Positions 16,802 to 25,545 of a DNA stretch of 64,000 bases are shown piece after piece. A program made the position numbers and the translations under genes. The notes under the pieces were generated by a model. That model made no database searches, had not been told where the DNA came from, and saw only the letters and a list, made by a program, of their open reading frames with translations. Every line of letters starts with the position of its first letter. Position 1 is the first letter of the stretch. Source of the stretch: Flavobacterium sp. N502540 (GTDB taxonomy: Bacteria > Bacteroidota > Bacteroidia > Flavobacteriales > Flavobacteriaceae); NCBI RefSeq assembly GCF_025947365.1, contig NZ_CP110012.1:1550001-1614000 (forward strand), given 5' to 3'.

Positions 16802-18274
16802 TTATGAGTTTGTTATCGGTAAAGAAACTCTGAATGTCGTTCCTTTTCCGTAAGTTGATTCAAAGGTAATTGTTCCTTTGTAATTTTCGATGATGTTTTT
16901 GATAATTCCGAGTCCAAGTCCCATTCCGCTTGTTTTTGTGGTAAATTTTGGCTCGAAAATTCTGCTGATATCCTGTTTCTGAATTCCGATCCCGTTGTCT
17001 TTTACCGCAATTTCAACATCGTCATCGATTCGTTTTACAGTAACTACAATCGATTTATGAAATTGGCTTTCCGGGATTGCCTGTGTTGCATTTTTAACAA
17101 GATTGGTGATAACCCGTATCAATTGTGTACGATCCATCTTGGAGATAATTTCCTCCTCTTCACTTTCAAAAACGATATAATCTTCATTGAAAATATCTAA
17201 TGAAAGCTCAACAACCTCAACCACGTTTAAGGTTTCGTTTTGTTGCGCCGGCATCGAAGCAAAATTCGAGAATGCCGATGCCACCGCTGTCATGGTATCA
17301 ATTTGCTGGATTAAGGTCTCTGAATAATCCTTTAGTTTTTGCTTAACATCCGGTGCAGTTGGATCAAACTTACGTTGAAAACTCTGCACAGTCAAACGCA
17401 TTGGTGTAAGCGGATTTTTGATTTCATGGGCGACTTGTTTCGCCATTTCGCGCCATGCCTCTTCACGTTCACTTTGGGCTAATTTTATAGCACTGGTTTC
17501 CAATTTATCCACCATTCCGTTATAAGCCTTGATTAGGAAATTGACTTCCTTACTGTTGGCTTCTAAAACGATCTTCTCGTTTTTCTGGTCTAAGTTTGTT
17601 TCTTCCAGTTTATCGGAGATTGTTTTTAGTGATTTTGTAATATAAGTCGATAAAAAATAAGCCAATCCAAAAGCCACAATAAGCATGAAGGAATATACCT
17701 GACTTAAACGAATCAAAAAGGTATTGAGCTCATTGTCGTAGTACCCGTCATCTTCTAAATAGGGAAGGTTTAGAATCCCAAGAGGTTTGAACTTTTCATC
17801 TTTAATCAAACTGTAAGACGATCTGTTTTTAACGCCATCAATGGTTTTAATATCTACAAAACGTTTTTCGATAGAAGAACGTACTAATTTCAGGATGTAC
17901 TCGGGAATTGGGGGGGCAACTTTATCAACGGCGAAAGATTCTTTGGAAGATTTCAATAATTTACCATCAAGACTGTAAATATTGATTTCGATTTTATGAA
18001 TCTGAGCCAGTTCGTGTATTTTATCTTTAAAGATTAAATCCAGATTGGCGGTTTTTAAAGGATATGTTGTTGTGGAAAGCACATAATTAATGTGTTCTTT
18101 TACGGCATTTTCTTTGCGCTCGAGACGTTCCTGATGGTATTCTTTTGCTTCATTTTTAAACTGAATAATGGAAATAGACGCTAATAAAAACGATGCCACA
18201 ACAATCAATACAATCATCGACAGGAAAATCCTGGTACGAAGCGAAAGCATTGACATTTTAAAGTTGTTAAACAT
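16802..18274 (-). CDS. Membrane sensor histidine kinase (NtrY-like)
   Basis: A 490-residue two-component sensor. Membrane helices at about 15-37 and 192-215 enclose a periplasmic sensing domain. They are followed by a HAMP-like linker (about 208-262), the phospho-acceptor box VAHEIKNPLTPMRLT with His 283, and an ATPase domain with N box NLVKNATQAI, G1 VKDNGIGI and G2 GMGLGLGIIKNI. The H-box and the NFASMPAQQ segment resemble NtrY-type kinases. No response regulator is beside it, so its partner is elsewhere. A second start at 18256 is possible. Confidence 0.9.
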   Translation of the reverse strand: MFNNFKMSMLSLRTRIFLSMIVLIVVASFLLASISIIQFKNEAKEYHQERLERKENAVKEHINYVLSTTTYPLKTANLDLIFKDKIHELAQIHKIEINIYSLDGKLLKSSKESFAVDKVAPPIPEYILKLVRSSIEKRFVDIKTIDGVKNRSSYSLIKDEKFKPLGILNLPYLEDDGYYDNELNTFLIRLSQVYSFMLIVAFGLAYFLSTYITKSLKTISDKLEETNLDQKNEKIVLEANSKEVNFLIKAYNGMVDKLETSAIKLAQSEREEAWREMAKQVAHEIKNPLTPMRLTVQSFQRKFDPTAPDVKQKLKDYSETLIQQIDTMTAVASAFSNFASMPAQQNETLNVVEVVELSLDIFNEDYIVFESEEEEIISKMDRTQLIRVITNLVKNATQAIPESQFHKSIVVTVKRIDDDVEIAVKDNGIGIQKQDISRIFEPKFTTKTSGMGLGLGIIKNIIENYKGTITFESTYGKGTTFRVSLPITNS

Positions 18275-18290
18275 AGTTTTTGTTTTGTTT

Positions 18291-18352
18291 GTTTCAGGTT
18301 TCAGGTTTCAGGTTTCTTTGCGTTTGGCAACTTGAAACTTGAAACCTGAAAC
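18291..18352. repeat. Intergenic inverted repeat of GGTTTCA words
   Basis: GTTTCAGGTTTCAGGTTTC (left, ending 18316) and GAAACTTGAAACCTGAAAC (18334-18352) differ by one base when paired. The left arm is itself a 7-base tandem repeat. It lies between hemJ and the histidine-kinase gene, which share a strand. Confidence 0.85.
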
Positions 18353-18360
18353 TAAAAAAA

Positions 18361-18912
18361 CTATTTCCTCTCTCTTATTCTTTTATAAAATCTAAACCCC
18401 AACATGATCAAAACTGAGAATAAAATAATTCCGATCACACCAAAAATCCAGTTGATGGCACTTTTTAAAACCACTAAAAAAACTACTGCAAATAGTATGA
18501 TGGTAGCACCTTCATTCCATAAACGCATGAAGTTATTGGAATATTTCACCTCATCATTCTGCAATTGTTTAAAAATCTGATGGCATTTAAGATGATAGAG
18601 ATACAATAGAAATACAAAACACAATTTTACATGCATCCAGGGCATTTTAAGCCAGGCGTTACCCAAATCCGTAAAAAGCAGCATCCAAAAAGCAAAAATG
18701 CTCGCCAATATTGCTGAGGGCCATGTAATAATGTACCACAAACGATAGGCCATTATTTTGTACTGTGCCTGCAAAATTTCTTTCTCGGGAGACGGTTTTT
18801 CACTGGCTTCTATTTGATATACAAATAAACGCACGATGTAAAATAATCCTGCAAACCAAGTGATTACAAATATAAGATGTAGTGATTTTAAGTAATTGTA
18901 GTACTCCATCAT
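18361..18912 (-). CDS. hemJ: HemJ-type protoporphyrinogen IX oxidase
   Basis: A 183-residue integral membrane protein with about five helices. The N-terminal YYNYLKSLHLIFVITWFAGL carries the conserved helix-1 His of HemJ. RLFVYQIEAS, PWMHVKLCFVFLLYLYH and a C-terminal RLWNEGATI segment follow family order. HemJ oxidises protoporphyrinogen IX to protoporphyrin IX, the substrate of ferrochelatase, and hemH lies just upstream on the same strand (33-base gap). CopD-like or UPF0093 are older names for the same fold. The neighbour makes HemJ the best call. Confidence 0.88.
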   Translation of the reverse strand: MMEYYNYLKSLHLIFVITWFAGLFYIVRLFVYQIEASEKPSPEKEILQAQYKIMAYRLWYIITWPSAILASIFAFWMLLFTDLGNAWLKMPWMHVKLCFVFLLYLYHLKCHQIFKQLQNDEVKYSNNFMRLWNEGATIILFAVVFLVVLKSAINWIFGVIGIILFSVLIMLGFRFYKRIRERK

Positions 18913-18945
18913 AAAGTCTTTTTTCTTTACTCTTTATTCTATTTT

Positions 18946-19959
18946 CTATTTCGCCCAATCGTTAATCCAGTTACCTACCGTTTGGCACCACTCGTCGTCG
19001 TCATTCAAACAAGGTATTGCCAAAAACTCTTCGCCTCCGTTTGCTTCAAAATCTTCTTTGGCACGCATTGCGATTTCCTCTAAAGTTTCTAAACAATCCG
19101 AAACGAAAGCTGGTGTTACAACCGCCAAATTTTTGATTCCTTTTGCTGGCATCTTATCAATTTCAACATCAGTATAAGGCTCCAGCCATTTGTCTCCCGC
19201 TAAACGTGACTGAAATGTTAAGCTATACTTATCTTCAGGAAGTCCTAATAACTTCACGACTTGCCTGGTTGTTTCATAACATTGATGACGGTAGCAAAAA
19301 TCATGCGCAGGTGAAGGTGTATTGCAACAAGATCCGTCAATTTTACAGTGTGATTTCGTCACATCGGTTTTACGAATATGGCGTTCCGGGATTCCATGGT
19401 ACGAGAACAATAAATGATCGTAATCAAAACCAACCAAATGTTTCTGAATAGAATCAGCCAGATTCTTGATATAATCCGGTTTATTGTAAAACGCAGGAAC
19501 ATCAGTAAAAGTCATTTGTGGAAATTTTTTCTTACGAATTTCTTCTGCCTTAACTAAAATAGTCAAAGTCGAAGCCATCGCATATTGCGGGTATAAAGGG
19601 AAAAGCAATACCTCTGTAACACCTTTTTCATGTAATTCCTGAAGTCCTTTTTCGATGGTCATACTTCCGTAACGCATTGCTAAAGCAACCGGTACATTTA
19701 CCAAAGGCTGAACCTTTTTTTGCATTCTTTCAGAAAGCACGACCAAAGGAGAACCCTCATCCCACCATATTTTCGCATAAGCATGTGCTGATTCTTCCGG
19801 TCTTTTTCTTAAAATAATACCACGAACCAACAAAGCTCTTAATAAAAACGGAACATCGATCACGTATTTATCCATTAAAAATTCGTCTAAGTATGGTTTT
19901 ACATCTTTTGGTGTCGGACTATCCGGAGATCCTAAGTTTACTAATAATACGCCTTTCAT
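18946..19959 (-). CDS. hemH: Ferrochelatase
   Basis: A 337-residue enzyme that inserts ferrous iron into protoporphyrin IX, the last step of haem b synthesis. It starts MKGVLLVNLGSPDSPTPKDV as in the family. The catalytic His 188 is in FSYHGIPERHIRK, and a C-terminal acidic AFVSDCLETLEEI holds the second metal-side motif. Between residues 205 and 227 there are five Cys (205, 211, 212, 222, 227). Such internal Cys clusters bind a [2Fe-2S] centre in some bacterial ferrochelatases. It is upstream of hemJ on the same strand. A -7 match lies at 20031-20038. Confidence 0.95.
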   Translation of the reverse strand: MKGVLLVNLGSPDSPTPKDVKPYLDEFLMDKYVIDVPFLLRALLVRGIILRKRPEESAHAYAKIWWDEGSPLVVLSERMQKKVQPLVNVPVALAMRYGSMTIEKGLQELHEKGVTEVLLFPLYPQYAMASTLTILVKAEEIRKKKFPQMTFTDVPAFYNKPDYIKNLADSIQKHLVGFDYDHLLFSYHGIPERHIRKTDVTKSHCKIDGSCCNTPSPAHDFCYRHQCYETTRQVVKLLGLPEDKYSLTFQSRLAGDKWLEPYTDVEIDKMPAKGIKNLAVVTPAFVSDCLETLEEIAMRAKEDFEANGGEEFLAIPCLNDDDEWCQTVGNWINDWAK

Positions 19960-19970
19960 TATGTTTTTTT

Positions 19971-20004
19971 GCTTTAGGCTTTAAGCTCTAGGCTTTAAGC
20001 TTTT
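19971..20004. repeat. Tandem word repeat GCTTTAGGCTTTAAGC in the hemH leader
   Basis: GCTTTAGGCTTTAAGC and a second near copy (CTCTAGGCTTTAAGC) lie between the hemH promoter and start codon. The same words form both arms of the hairpin before hemE at 24341-24420. Confidence 0.7.
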
Positions 20005-20030
20005 AATATGTTTGTTTTTAAAAATTTCGT

Positions 20031-20038
20031 CAAAAGTA
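20031..20038 (-). promoter_or_regulatory. -7 promoter element for hemH-hemJ
   Basis: Minus-strand TACTTTTG matches TAnnTTTG, 72 bases before the hemH ATG, leaving the repeat above in the leader. Confidence 0.45.
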
Positions 20039-20199
20039 GCGCTTGCAGCTTTTTAGAAATATGATAAATGTTACTTTTTGTTTATTGTCGAATATCAAAA
20101 ATTGATTCGTTAGAAATTTTCACTCAGATTTCGCAGATTCTTTCAAGTTCATTTCTGAAATTGCCCCGGCACTTTATTATCGTTCCGGTTGTTTAAAAC

Positions 20200-21072
20200 T
20201 TAAACATTAGCGTTAATCGACATCAAATACTTTTTCGGAGTTGTAGCAAACTTCTTTTTAAATGCTGCAATAAAATGACTTCCTGTGCTATAACCAATTT
20301 TCAATCCAACTTCGTTCACATTATACGAACCGCTGTCGAGCAGTTTTCGGGCGAAATCCATTTTGTAATCAAATAGGAATCCGTACACTGTATCGCCATA
20401 AATTTGTTTGAAACCCATTTTTAGTTTCTTCAGATTTAGACCAATCTCATCTGCCAGTTCCTGCAAACCTGGTGGCTCAGCCATATTTGCGATGATAATT
20501 TCTTTGGCTCTTCTTATTTTCAAAACATTATCCTCATCAATAAGGAATGGACATTGTTCCGCATTTGGATCTTCGGTTCTGTTAAAATACAGACTCAGTA
20601 ATTCATATCCTTTTCCTTTATAATAAAGATTTTTTATGGACGGATGCAGGTTGTAATGAAACAGCTGACTCAGCACAATAGCCATAGAAGGACTAATATT
20701 TCCTTCATTATAATATTTTTTGTCCTTATTATCAGGACTTAAAAAAGTAATATAATCTGCTTCGGCAGAAAACAACGCGTGAAATTTTTTGATCGATACG
20801 ATTACCGAAATCACCCAGGAATTTGGAGAAAGTTCTAAATTCAATGGTAATTCTTTTTGTGGATTGTACAAAAGGAGCGATTTTTCTTCTTTCAATTCCA
20901 GAGCATAAGTTCCCTGATTGAACAAAAATTTAGCATTGCCTTTTATCCCAAAGTGAAACTGTATCAGACCACTACCTACTTCATGCTGCCCCAAAAAGAG
21001 CTCTGAACTGTCGTTTTGAAAACGAATCAGCGTAAAGTCATCTTCGATTTTAATAATTTCCTGAGAACTCAT
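20200..21072 (-). CDS. AraC-family transcriptional regulator
   Basis: A regulator of about 290 residues. The N-terminal 170 or so form an unrecognised beta-rich sensing domain (LFLGQHEVGSGLIQFHFGI, ALELKEEKSLLLYNPQ). The C-terminus has two helix-turn-helix motifs (LQELADEIGLNLKKLKMGFK and VGLKIGYSTGSHFIAAFKKK, then FATTPKKYL). I prefer Met 21072 (MSSQEIIKIED); Met 21093 is an alternative. It is divergent from hemA and sits between hemH and hemA, so control of haem genes or of iron-siderophore genes is plausible. Its layout recalls PchR/YbtA-type iron regulators. Confidence 0.88.
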   Translation of the reverse strand: MSSQEIIKIEDDFTLIRFQNDSSELFLGQHEVGSGLIQFHFGIKGNAKFLFNQGTYALELKEEKSLLLYNPQKELPLNLELSPNSWVISVIVSIKKFHALFSAEADYITFLSPDNKDKKYYNEGNISPSMAIVLSQLFHYNLHPSIKNLYYKGKGYELLSLYFNRTEDPNAEQCPFLIDEDNVLKIRRAKEIIIANMAEPPGLQELADEIGLNLKKLKMGFKQIYGDTVYGFLFDYKMDFARKLLDSGSYNVNEVGLKIGYSTGSHFIAAFKKKFATTPKKYLMSINANV

Positions 21073-21118
21073 AGCGATATTTTTTTGAAACAAAAATTAG
21101 CGTAAACGGAGAATGTTA

Positions 21119-21257
21119 TTTAGAATCACTCTAAACAAACCTTTTCTAACAACTTGATTTTGCTACAAAAATACTTCTTTTTGCATAAAAACAGCTGTTT
21201 AGAAACAAAAAAACATGTAGCGATACAAAAAGTACTTTTAGCGTTATTTTTCTAAAC
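21119..21257. promoter_or_regulatory. TTTAGA half-site cluster between araC-type gene and hemA
   Basis: TTTAGA-ATCAC-TCTAAA at 21119-21135 (6-5-6 inverted), GTTTAGA at 21197-21203 and TCTAAAC at 21251-21257. The last is just before the hemA -7 element and the first is in the leader of the AraC-type gene. The half-site resembles the DtxR-type palindrome at 12396 but spacings differ. Confidence 0.35.
21166..21173 (-). promoter_or_regulatory. -7 promoter element for the AraC-family gene
   Basis: Minus-strand TATTTTTG matches TAnnTTTG about 93 bases upstream of the preferred start. AT-rich context makes a chance match possible. Confidence 0.35.
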
Positions 21258-21267
21258 ACTATAATGA

Positions 21268-21275
21268 TAATTTTG
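21268..21275 (+). promoter_or_regulatory. -7 promoter element for hemA
   Basis: TAATTTTG matches TAnnTTTG 25 bases before ATG 21300. It also argues against the earlier in-frame ATG at 21264, which would precede the transcript start. Confidence 0.5.
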
Positions 21276-21299
21276 TTGCACTTTTATGAAAGTGAATTT

Positions 21300-22550
21300 A
21301 TGGAAAACAATAACGTACCGAAACACCTTTATTTTTATTCAGTTGGTCTGAGTTATAAAAAAGCTGATGCTGAGGTCAGAGGTCAATTTAGTCTGGATGC
21401 AGTTGCCAAAACACATTTGTTGGAACAGGCTAAAAAAGAGGGAATAGAAAGTTTAATTGTCACTTCGACTTGCAACAGAACCGAGATCTACGGTTTTGCA
21501 GAACATCCTTTTCAATTAATAAAGTTAATTTGCGATAATAGTAACGGATCTGTTGATGCTTTTCAAAAAGTAGGATTTGTTTATAAAAATCAGGAAGCGA
21601 TCAATCACATGTTTCGCGTAGGAACCGGCTTAGACAGCCAGATCTTAGGTGATTTTGAGATTATCTCTCAAATCAAAACCAGTTTTACCCATTCGAAATC
21701 AATGGGTTTAGCCAATGCTTTTTTGGAAAGACTGGTAAACGCCGTGATTCAGGCGAGTAAAAAAATCAAGAACGAAACAGAAATCAGTTCAGGAGCCACT
21801 TCGGTTTCTTTTGCCTCGGTACAATACATTCTTAAAAATGTAGAAGATATCGGAAACAAAAACATTCTGCTTTTCGGAACCGGGAAAATAGGGAGAAATA
21901 CCTGCGAAAATTTAGTAAAACATACTAAAAACGAGCACATCACCTTAATCAACCGTACGAAGGACAAAGCAGAGAAATTAGCTGGAAAACTGAATTTGAT
22001 TGTTAAAGATTACTCCGAATTGCATCTTGAGCTTCAAAAAGCCGATGTGGTTGTGGTAGCAACCGGGGCTCAAAACCCAACCGTTGATAAAGCGATCCTG
22101 AATCTTAAAAAACCTTTATTGATTCTGGATTTATCTATTCCGAAAAACGTTAATGAAAATGTTGAGGAGTTAGAAGGCGTGACCTTGATTCACATGGATT
22201 ATTTATCACAGTTGACAGATGAAACGCTGGAAAACAGAAAACTGCATATTCCTGCTGCCGAAGCCATTATAGAAGAAGTTAAAGAAGAGTTTATAACCTG
22301 GACTAAAGGCCGTAAATTTGCTCCTACCATTAATGCTTTGAAAGAAAAACTGAACGCGATTAAAAACTCGGAATTAGATTTTCAAAGCAGAAAAATTGCT
22401 GATTTTAATGAGGAACAAGCTGAGATTATCAGTAACCGAATCATCCAGAAAATCACTACTCATTTTGCCAATCACTTAAAAGACGACGATACCATGGTTG
22501 ATGAAAGCATCGAATGGATCGAGAAAGTCTTCAAAATAAAAGCATCTTAA
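21300..22550 (+). CDS. hemA: Glutamyl-tRNA reductase
   Basis: A 416-residue NADPH enzyme that reduces glutamyl-tRNA(Glu) to glutamate-1-semialdehyde, the committed step of the C5 haem route. It has the catalytic Cys motif VTSTCNRTEIYG (about 47-58), GSGATSVSFASVQ-type linker, NADPH fold NILLFGTGKIGRNTCENL (about 190-207), and a C-terminal dimerisation helix. The start at 21300 (MENNNVPKHLYFYSVGLSYK) matches family N-termini and the promoter position. It is the first plus-strand haem gene; hemC follows after a 190-base spacer with an inverted repeat. hemL, the next enzyme, is not in the window. Confidence 0.95.
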   Translation: MENNNVPKHLYFYSVGLSYKKADAEVRGQFSLDAVAKTHLLEQAKKEGIESLIVTSTCNRTEIYGFAEHPFQLIKLICDNSNGSVDAFQKVGFVYKNQEAINHMFRVGTGLDSQILGDFEIISQIKTSFTHSKSMGLANAFLERLVNAVIQASKKIKNETEISSGATSVSFASVQYILKNVEDIGNKNILLFGTGKIGRNTCENLVKHTKNEHITLINRTKDKAEKLAGKLNLIVKDYSELHLELQKADVVVVATGAQNPTVDKAILNLKKPLLILDLSIPKNVNENVEELEGVTLIHMDYLSQLTDETLENRKLHIPAAEAIIEEVKEEFITWTKGRKFAPTINALKEKLNAIKNSELDFQSRKIADFNEEQAEIISNRIIQKITTHFANHLKDDDTMVDESIEWIEKVFKIKAS

Positions 22551-22694
22551 TTTTAAACACATAGAAACACAGTTATGGATTGCGAACATAAAACCGAGAT
22601 TAGAAAATCTGGATTTTTTCGCATAGCTATGAGATTTATTAATGAATGAAATCACTTTCTACATTTTTTAATCTATGTAACTATGTGTTTAAAA
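22551..22694. repeat. Inverted repeat enclosing the hemA-hemC spacer
   Basis: TTTTAAACACATAG (22551-22564) and its exact complement CTATGTGTTTAAAA (22681-22694) bracket about 116 bases with further partial pairing. It occupies most of the spacer; no gene or terminator T run is seen. Confidence 0.85.
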
Positions 22695-22742
22695 AATAAC
22701 AATCAAATTATCTTAACCCCGGATTTGATTTAAAATATAAAA

Positions 22743-23666
22743 ATGGCAGAAAAAACAATCAGAATTGGAACCCGCGATAGCGAATTGGCACTTTGGCAAG
22801 CACACACTGTCGAGAAAAAACTAAACGATCTGGGTTATAAAACCGAAATTATTGCAGTAAAATCTACAGGTGATATTATCCTTGACAAACCACTTTACGA
22901 ACTTGGCATCACCGGAATTTTCACCAAAACGTTGGATGTTGCTATGATTAATGGTGACGTGGATATTGCCGTTCACTCGATGAAGGATGTACCTACAGCT
23001 TTACCAAAAGGTATTGTTCAGGCAGCAGTTTTAGAAAGAGCCAATGTTCTTGATATTCTGGTTCATAAAGGGAATCCTGATTTTGCCAATCCAAGTACAA
23101 TCGCAACCGGAAGTTTACGTCGTCAGGCGCAATGGTTCAACAAATACCCTAATCATACTGTTGTCGATTTACGCGGAAATGTTAATACCCGTATGCAAAA
23201 ATTACAGGACAACAACTGGGACGGGGCTGTTTTTGCTGCAGCAGGTTTGGAGCGTATCAACTTAAAACCGGAAAATTATATCGATCTGGACTGGATGATT
23301 CCCGCACCGGCACAAGGGGCCATGGTGGTTGTGGCCATGGAAAATGACAACTATGCCCTTGAAGCCCTTTCACAATTAAACGATATTGAAACTGAAATTT
23401 GCACCTATATCGAACGCCAGTTTTTAAGAACTCTTGAAGGAGGCTGTACGGCACCAATCGGAGCTTTGGTTCGCTATAATGAAGAAGAGGACACACTTCA
23501 CTTTCAGGGTGTTTTACTTTCGGTTGATGGAAAACAAAAACTGGAAATCAACAAGACTGTTGAAATTGGAGAGTGGAAAAAACTGGGATTCTTTGCTGCT
23601 CAGGAAATTCTAAACAACGGCGGAACAGAATTGATGCAAGCCATTAAAGAATCTTTGAAAAAATAA
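22743..23666 (+). CDS. hemC: Porphobilinogen deaminase (hydroxymethylbilane synthase)
   Basis: A 307-residue enzyme that links four porphobilinogens into hydroxymethylbilane. It has RIGTRDSELALWQAHTVE (about 6-23), AVHSMKDVPTALP (about 80-92), the ATGSLRRQAQW arginine motif, DLRGNVNTRMQKL, and the cofactor-attachment Cys in EGGCTAPIGA (about 238). The final base of its stop codon is the first base of the hemD start, so the two are translationally coupled. Confidence 0.96.
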   Translation: MAEKTIRIGTRDSELALWQAHTVEKKLNDLGYKTEIIAVKSTGDIILDKPLYELGITGIFTKTLDVAMINGDVDIAVHSMKDVPTALPKGIVQAAVLERANVLDILVHKGNPDFANPSTIATGSLRRQAQWFNKYPNHTVVDLRGNVNTRMQKLQDNNWDGAVFAAAGLERINLKPENYIDLDWMIPAPAQGAMVVVAMENDNYALEALSQLNDIETEICTYIERQFLRTLEGGCTAPIGALVRYNEEEDTLHFQGVLLSVDGKQKLEINKTVEIGEWKKLGFFAAQEILNNGGTELMQAIKESLKK

Positions 23667-24331
23667 TGAGTAAATCAATTCAAATATTATCCACAAAAAA
23701 GCTTTCAACAGAGCAAAGACAAGCCTTAACAACCGCTCATCTTGAAGTTATTGAAGCCGATTTTATTCAAACCGAAAACAAACCTTTCGAAATAAAAGAC
23801 CTCAACGATAATTTGATTTTCACAAGTCAGAATGCCGTTCATAGTGTTCTCTCCCATCCCAAATCGGAAGAACTGAAAAGTAAAAATGTATTTTGCGTTG
23901 GTTTAAAAACCAAGATTCTCTTATCAGAAAATGGATTCAATGTAGTAGCTTACACTGGTTATGCTGCCGATTTAGCCGAAATTATCACTTTAATATACCG
24001 CAGTGAAAGTTATACTTTTTTCAGTGGAAATCTTCGCAGAGAAACATTGCCAAAAGCTTTAAAAGATGCTGAAATAAAATTCAATGAAATTCAGGTTTAT
24101 GACACATCTTTGACCCCGCAGAAAATAAAGACTCCTGTTGATGCTATTCTGTTTTTCAGTCCATCAGGTGTACAAAGTTATCTGAAAGAGAATTCGATTA
24201 AAAAAGAAACCTGCTTTTGCATTGGAGAAACTACCGCAGAAGCTTTAGAAAAAATTACCAAAAACATTGTTATTGCAGATCAGCCCACGGTTGAGGATGT
24301 GATTGAAGATGTTTTACAAGAATATAAATAA
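23666..24331 (+). CDS. hemD: Uroporphyrinogen-III synthase
   Basis: A 221-residue enzyme that closes and inverts ring D of hydroxymethylbilane. HemD sequences are poorly conserved. Recognition rests on the two-lobed alternating fold, the NLIFTSQNAVHSVL segment (about 50), FFSPSGVQSYL (about 166) and CIGETTAEAL (about 183), plus the one-base overlap with hemC. No other function fits that position. Confidence 0.92.
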   Translation: MSKSIQILSTKKLSTEQRQALTTAHLEVIEADFIQTENKPFEIKDLNDNLIFTSQNAVHSVLSHPKSEELKSKNVFCVGLKTKILLSENGFNVVAYTGYAADLAEIITLIYRSESYTFFSGNLRRETLPKALKDAEIKFNEIQVYDTSLTPQKIKTPVDAILFFSPSGVQSYLKENSIKKETCFCIGETTAEALEKITKNIVIADQPTVEDVIEDVLQEYK

Positions 24332-24340
24332 TCGCTGTAT

Positions 24341-24420
24341 GCTTTAAGCTTTAGGCTGCAAGCAAACACAAAAAATAAAAAACAAACATCGCTTAAAGCC
24401 TAAAGCTTAAAGCCTAAAGC
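24341..24420. repeat. Inverted repeat of GCTTTAAGC words before hemE
   Basis: Left arm GCTTTAAGCTTTAGGCTG (24341-24358). The right arm is a longer mirrored run (GCTTAAAGCCTAAAGC repeated, 24391-24420) ending just before the hemE start. It has the same words as 19971-20004. Confidence 0.85.
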
Positions 24421-24429
24421 AAAGAAACA

Positions 24430-25455
24430 ATGTTAAAAAACGACCTATTTTTAAAAGCACTAAAAGGAGAAACCGTTCAACGTCCACCAGTTTGGATGAT
24501 GCGTCAGGCTGGAAGATATTTACCTGAATTTAGAGCTTTACGTGATAAATATGATTTTTTCACCAGATGTGAAACTCCGGAACTGGCTGCCGAAATTACC
24601 GTTCAGCCAATCCGCAGAATTGCTCCGGATGCTGCTATTTTATTCTCTGATATTTTAGTGGTTCCGCGTGCAATGGGTATTCATGTAGAATTGAAAGACA
24701 ATTTAGGTCCAATTATTCCGGATCCTATTCGTACAATGGAACAGGTGAATCAGGTTTTTGTTCCGGATGTAAATGAAACTTTAGGATATGTCTTTGATGC
24801 CATTAAATTAACGAAAGAAATGCTGAACGACGAAGTGCCATTAATTGGTTTCGCGGGTTCACCCTGGACAATCTTTTGTTATGCTGTTGAAGGAAAAGGT
24901 TCTAAAAGTTTTGATACTGCTAAAGGATTTTGCTTTTCAAACCCGGTTGCAGCACACACTTTATTACAAAAAATTACAGATACGACTATTTTATACTTAA
25001 AAGAAAAAGTAAAAGCAGGTGTTAATGCCGTTCAGATTTTTGACTCCTGGGGAGGAATGCTTTCTCCGGTTGACTATCAGGAATTCTCCTGGAAGTACAT
25101 CAATCAAATTATCGATGCATTGGCAGGGGTTACTCCTGTTATTGTGTTCGGAAAAGGATGCTGGTTTGCCTTAGGCGAAATGGGCAAAAGTAAAGCTTCG
25201 GCACTTGGTGTAGACTGGACTTGTACTCCTAGAAATGCTCGTTATTTATCAGGTGGAAATATTACTTTACAAGGTAATTTTGATCCTTCAAGATTACTTT
25301 CTCCAATTCCAACCATCAAAAAAATGGTTCACGAAATGATCGACGAATTCGGAAAAGACAAATATATCGTAAATTTAGGTCATGGGATTTTACCAAATAT
25401 CCCTGTAGATCACGCTAAAGCATTCATTGACGCGGTTAAAGAATACGGAAACTAG
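24430..25455 (+). CDS. hemE: Uroporphyrinogen decarboxylase
   Basis: A 341-residue cytoplasmic enzyme that removes four carboxyls from uroporphyrinogen III to give coproporphyrinogen III. Substrate-binding [17 protein letters not shown] is at about 20-36, with [38 protein letters not shown] and the terminal [13 protein letters not shown] all present. It follows hemD after a 98-base repeat spacer and precedes two unassigned genes and hemF. Confidence 0.97.
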   Translation: MLKNDLFLKALKGETVQRPPVWMMRQAGRYLPEFRALRDKYDFFTRCETPELAAEITVQPIRRIAPDAAILFSDILVVPRAMGIHVELKDNLGPIIPDPIRTMEQVNQVFVPDVNETLGYVFDAIKLTKEMLNDEVPLIGFAGSPWTIFCYAVEGKGSKSFDTAKGFCFSNPVAAHTLLQKITDTTILYLKEKVKAGVNAVQIFDSWGGMLSPVDYQEFSWKYINQIIDALAGVTPVIVFGKGCWFALGEMGKSKASALGVDWTCTPRNARYLSGGNITLQGNFDPSRLLSPIPTIKKMVHEMIDEFGKDKYIVNLGHGILPNIPVDHAKAFIDAVKEYGN

Positions 25456-25457
25456 TT

Positions 25458-25537
25458 TTCAGTACGCCGTCTCAGTTTTCAGTTGTCTACCAGAACACTG
25501 AAAACTGAGACCGAAAACTGGGACTGAGACTGAAAAT
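25458..25537. repeat. Inverted repeat of CAGTTTTCAGT words after hemE
   Basis: CTCAGTTTTCAGT (25471-25483) pairs exactly with ACTGAAAACTGAG (25497-25509), and flanking copies extend both arms. The words recur inside the 88-bp tandem repeat at 46271-46786. Confidence 0.85.
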
Positions 25538-25545
25538 TTTAAAAA

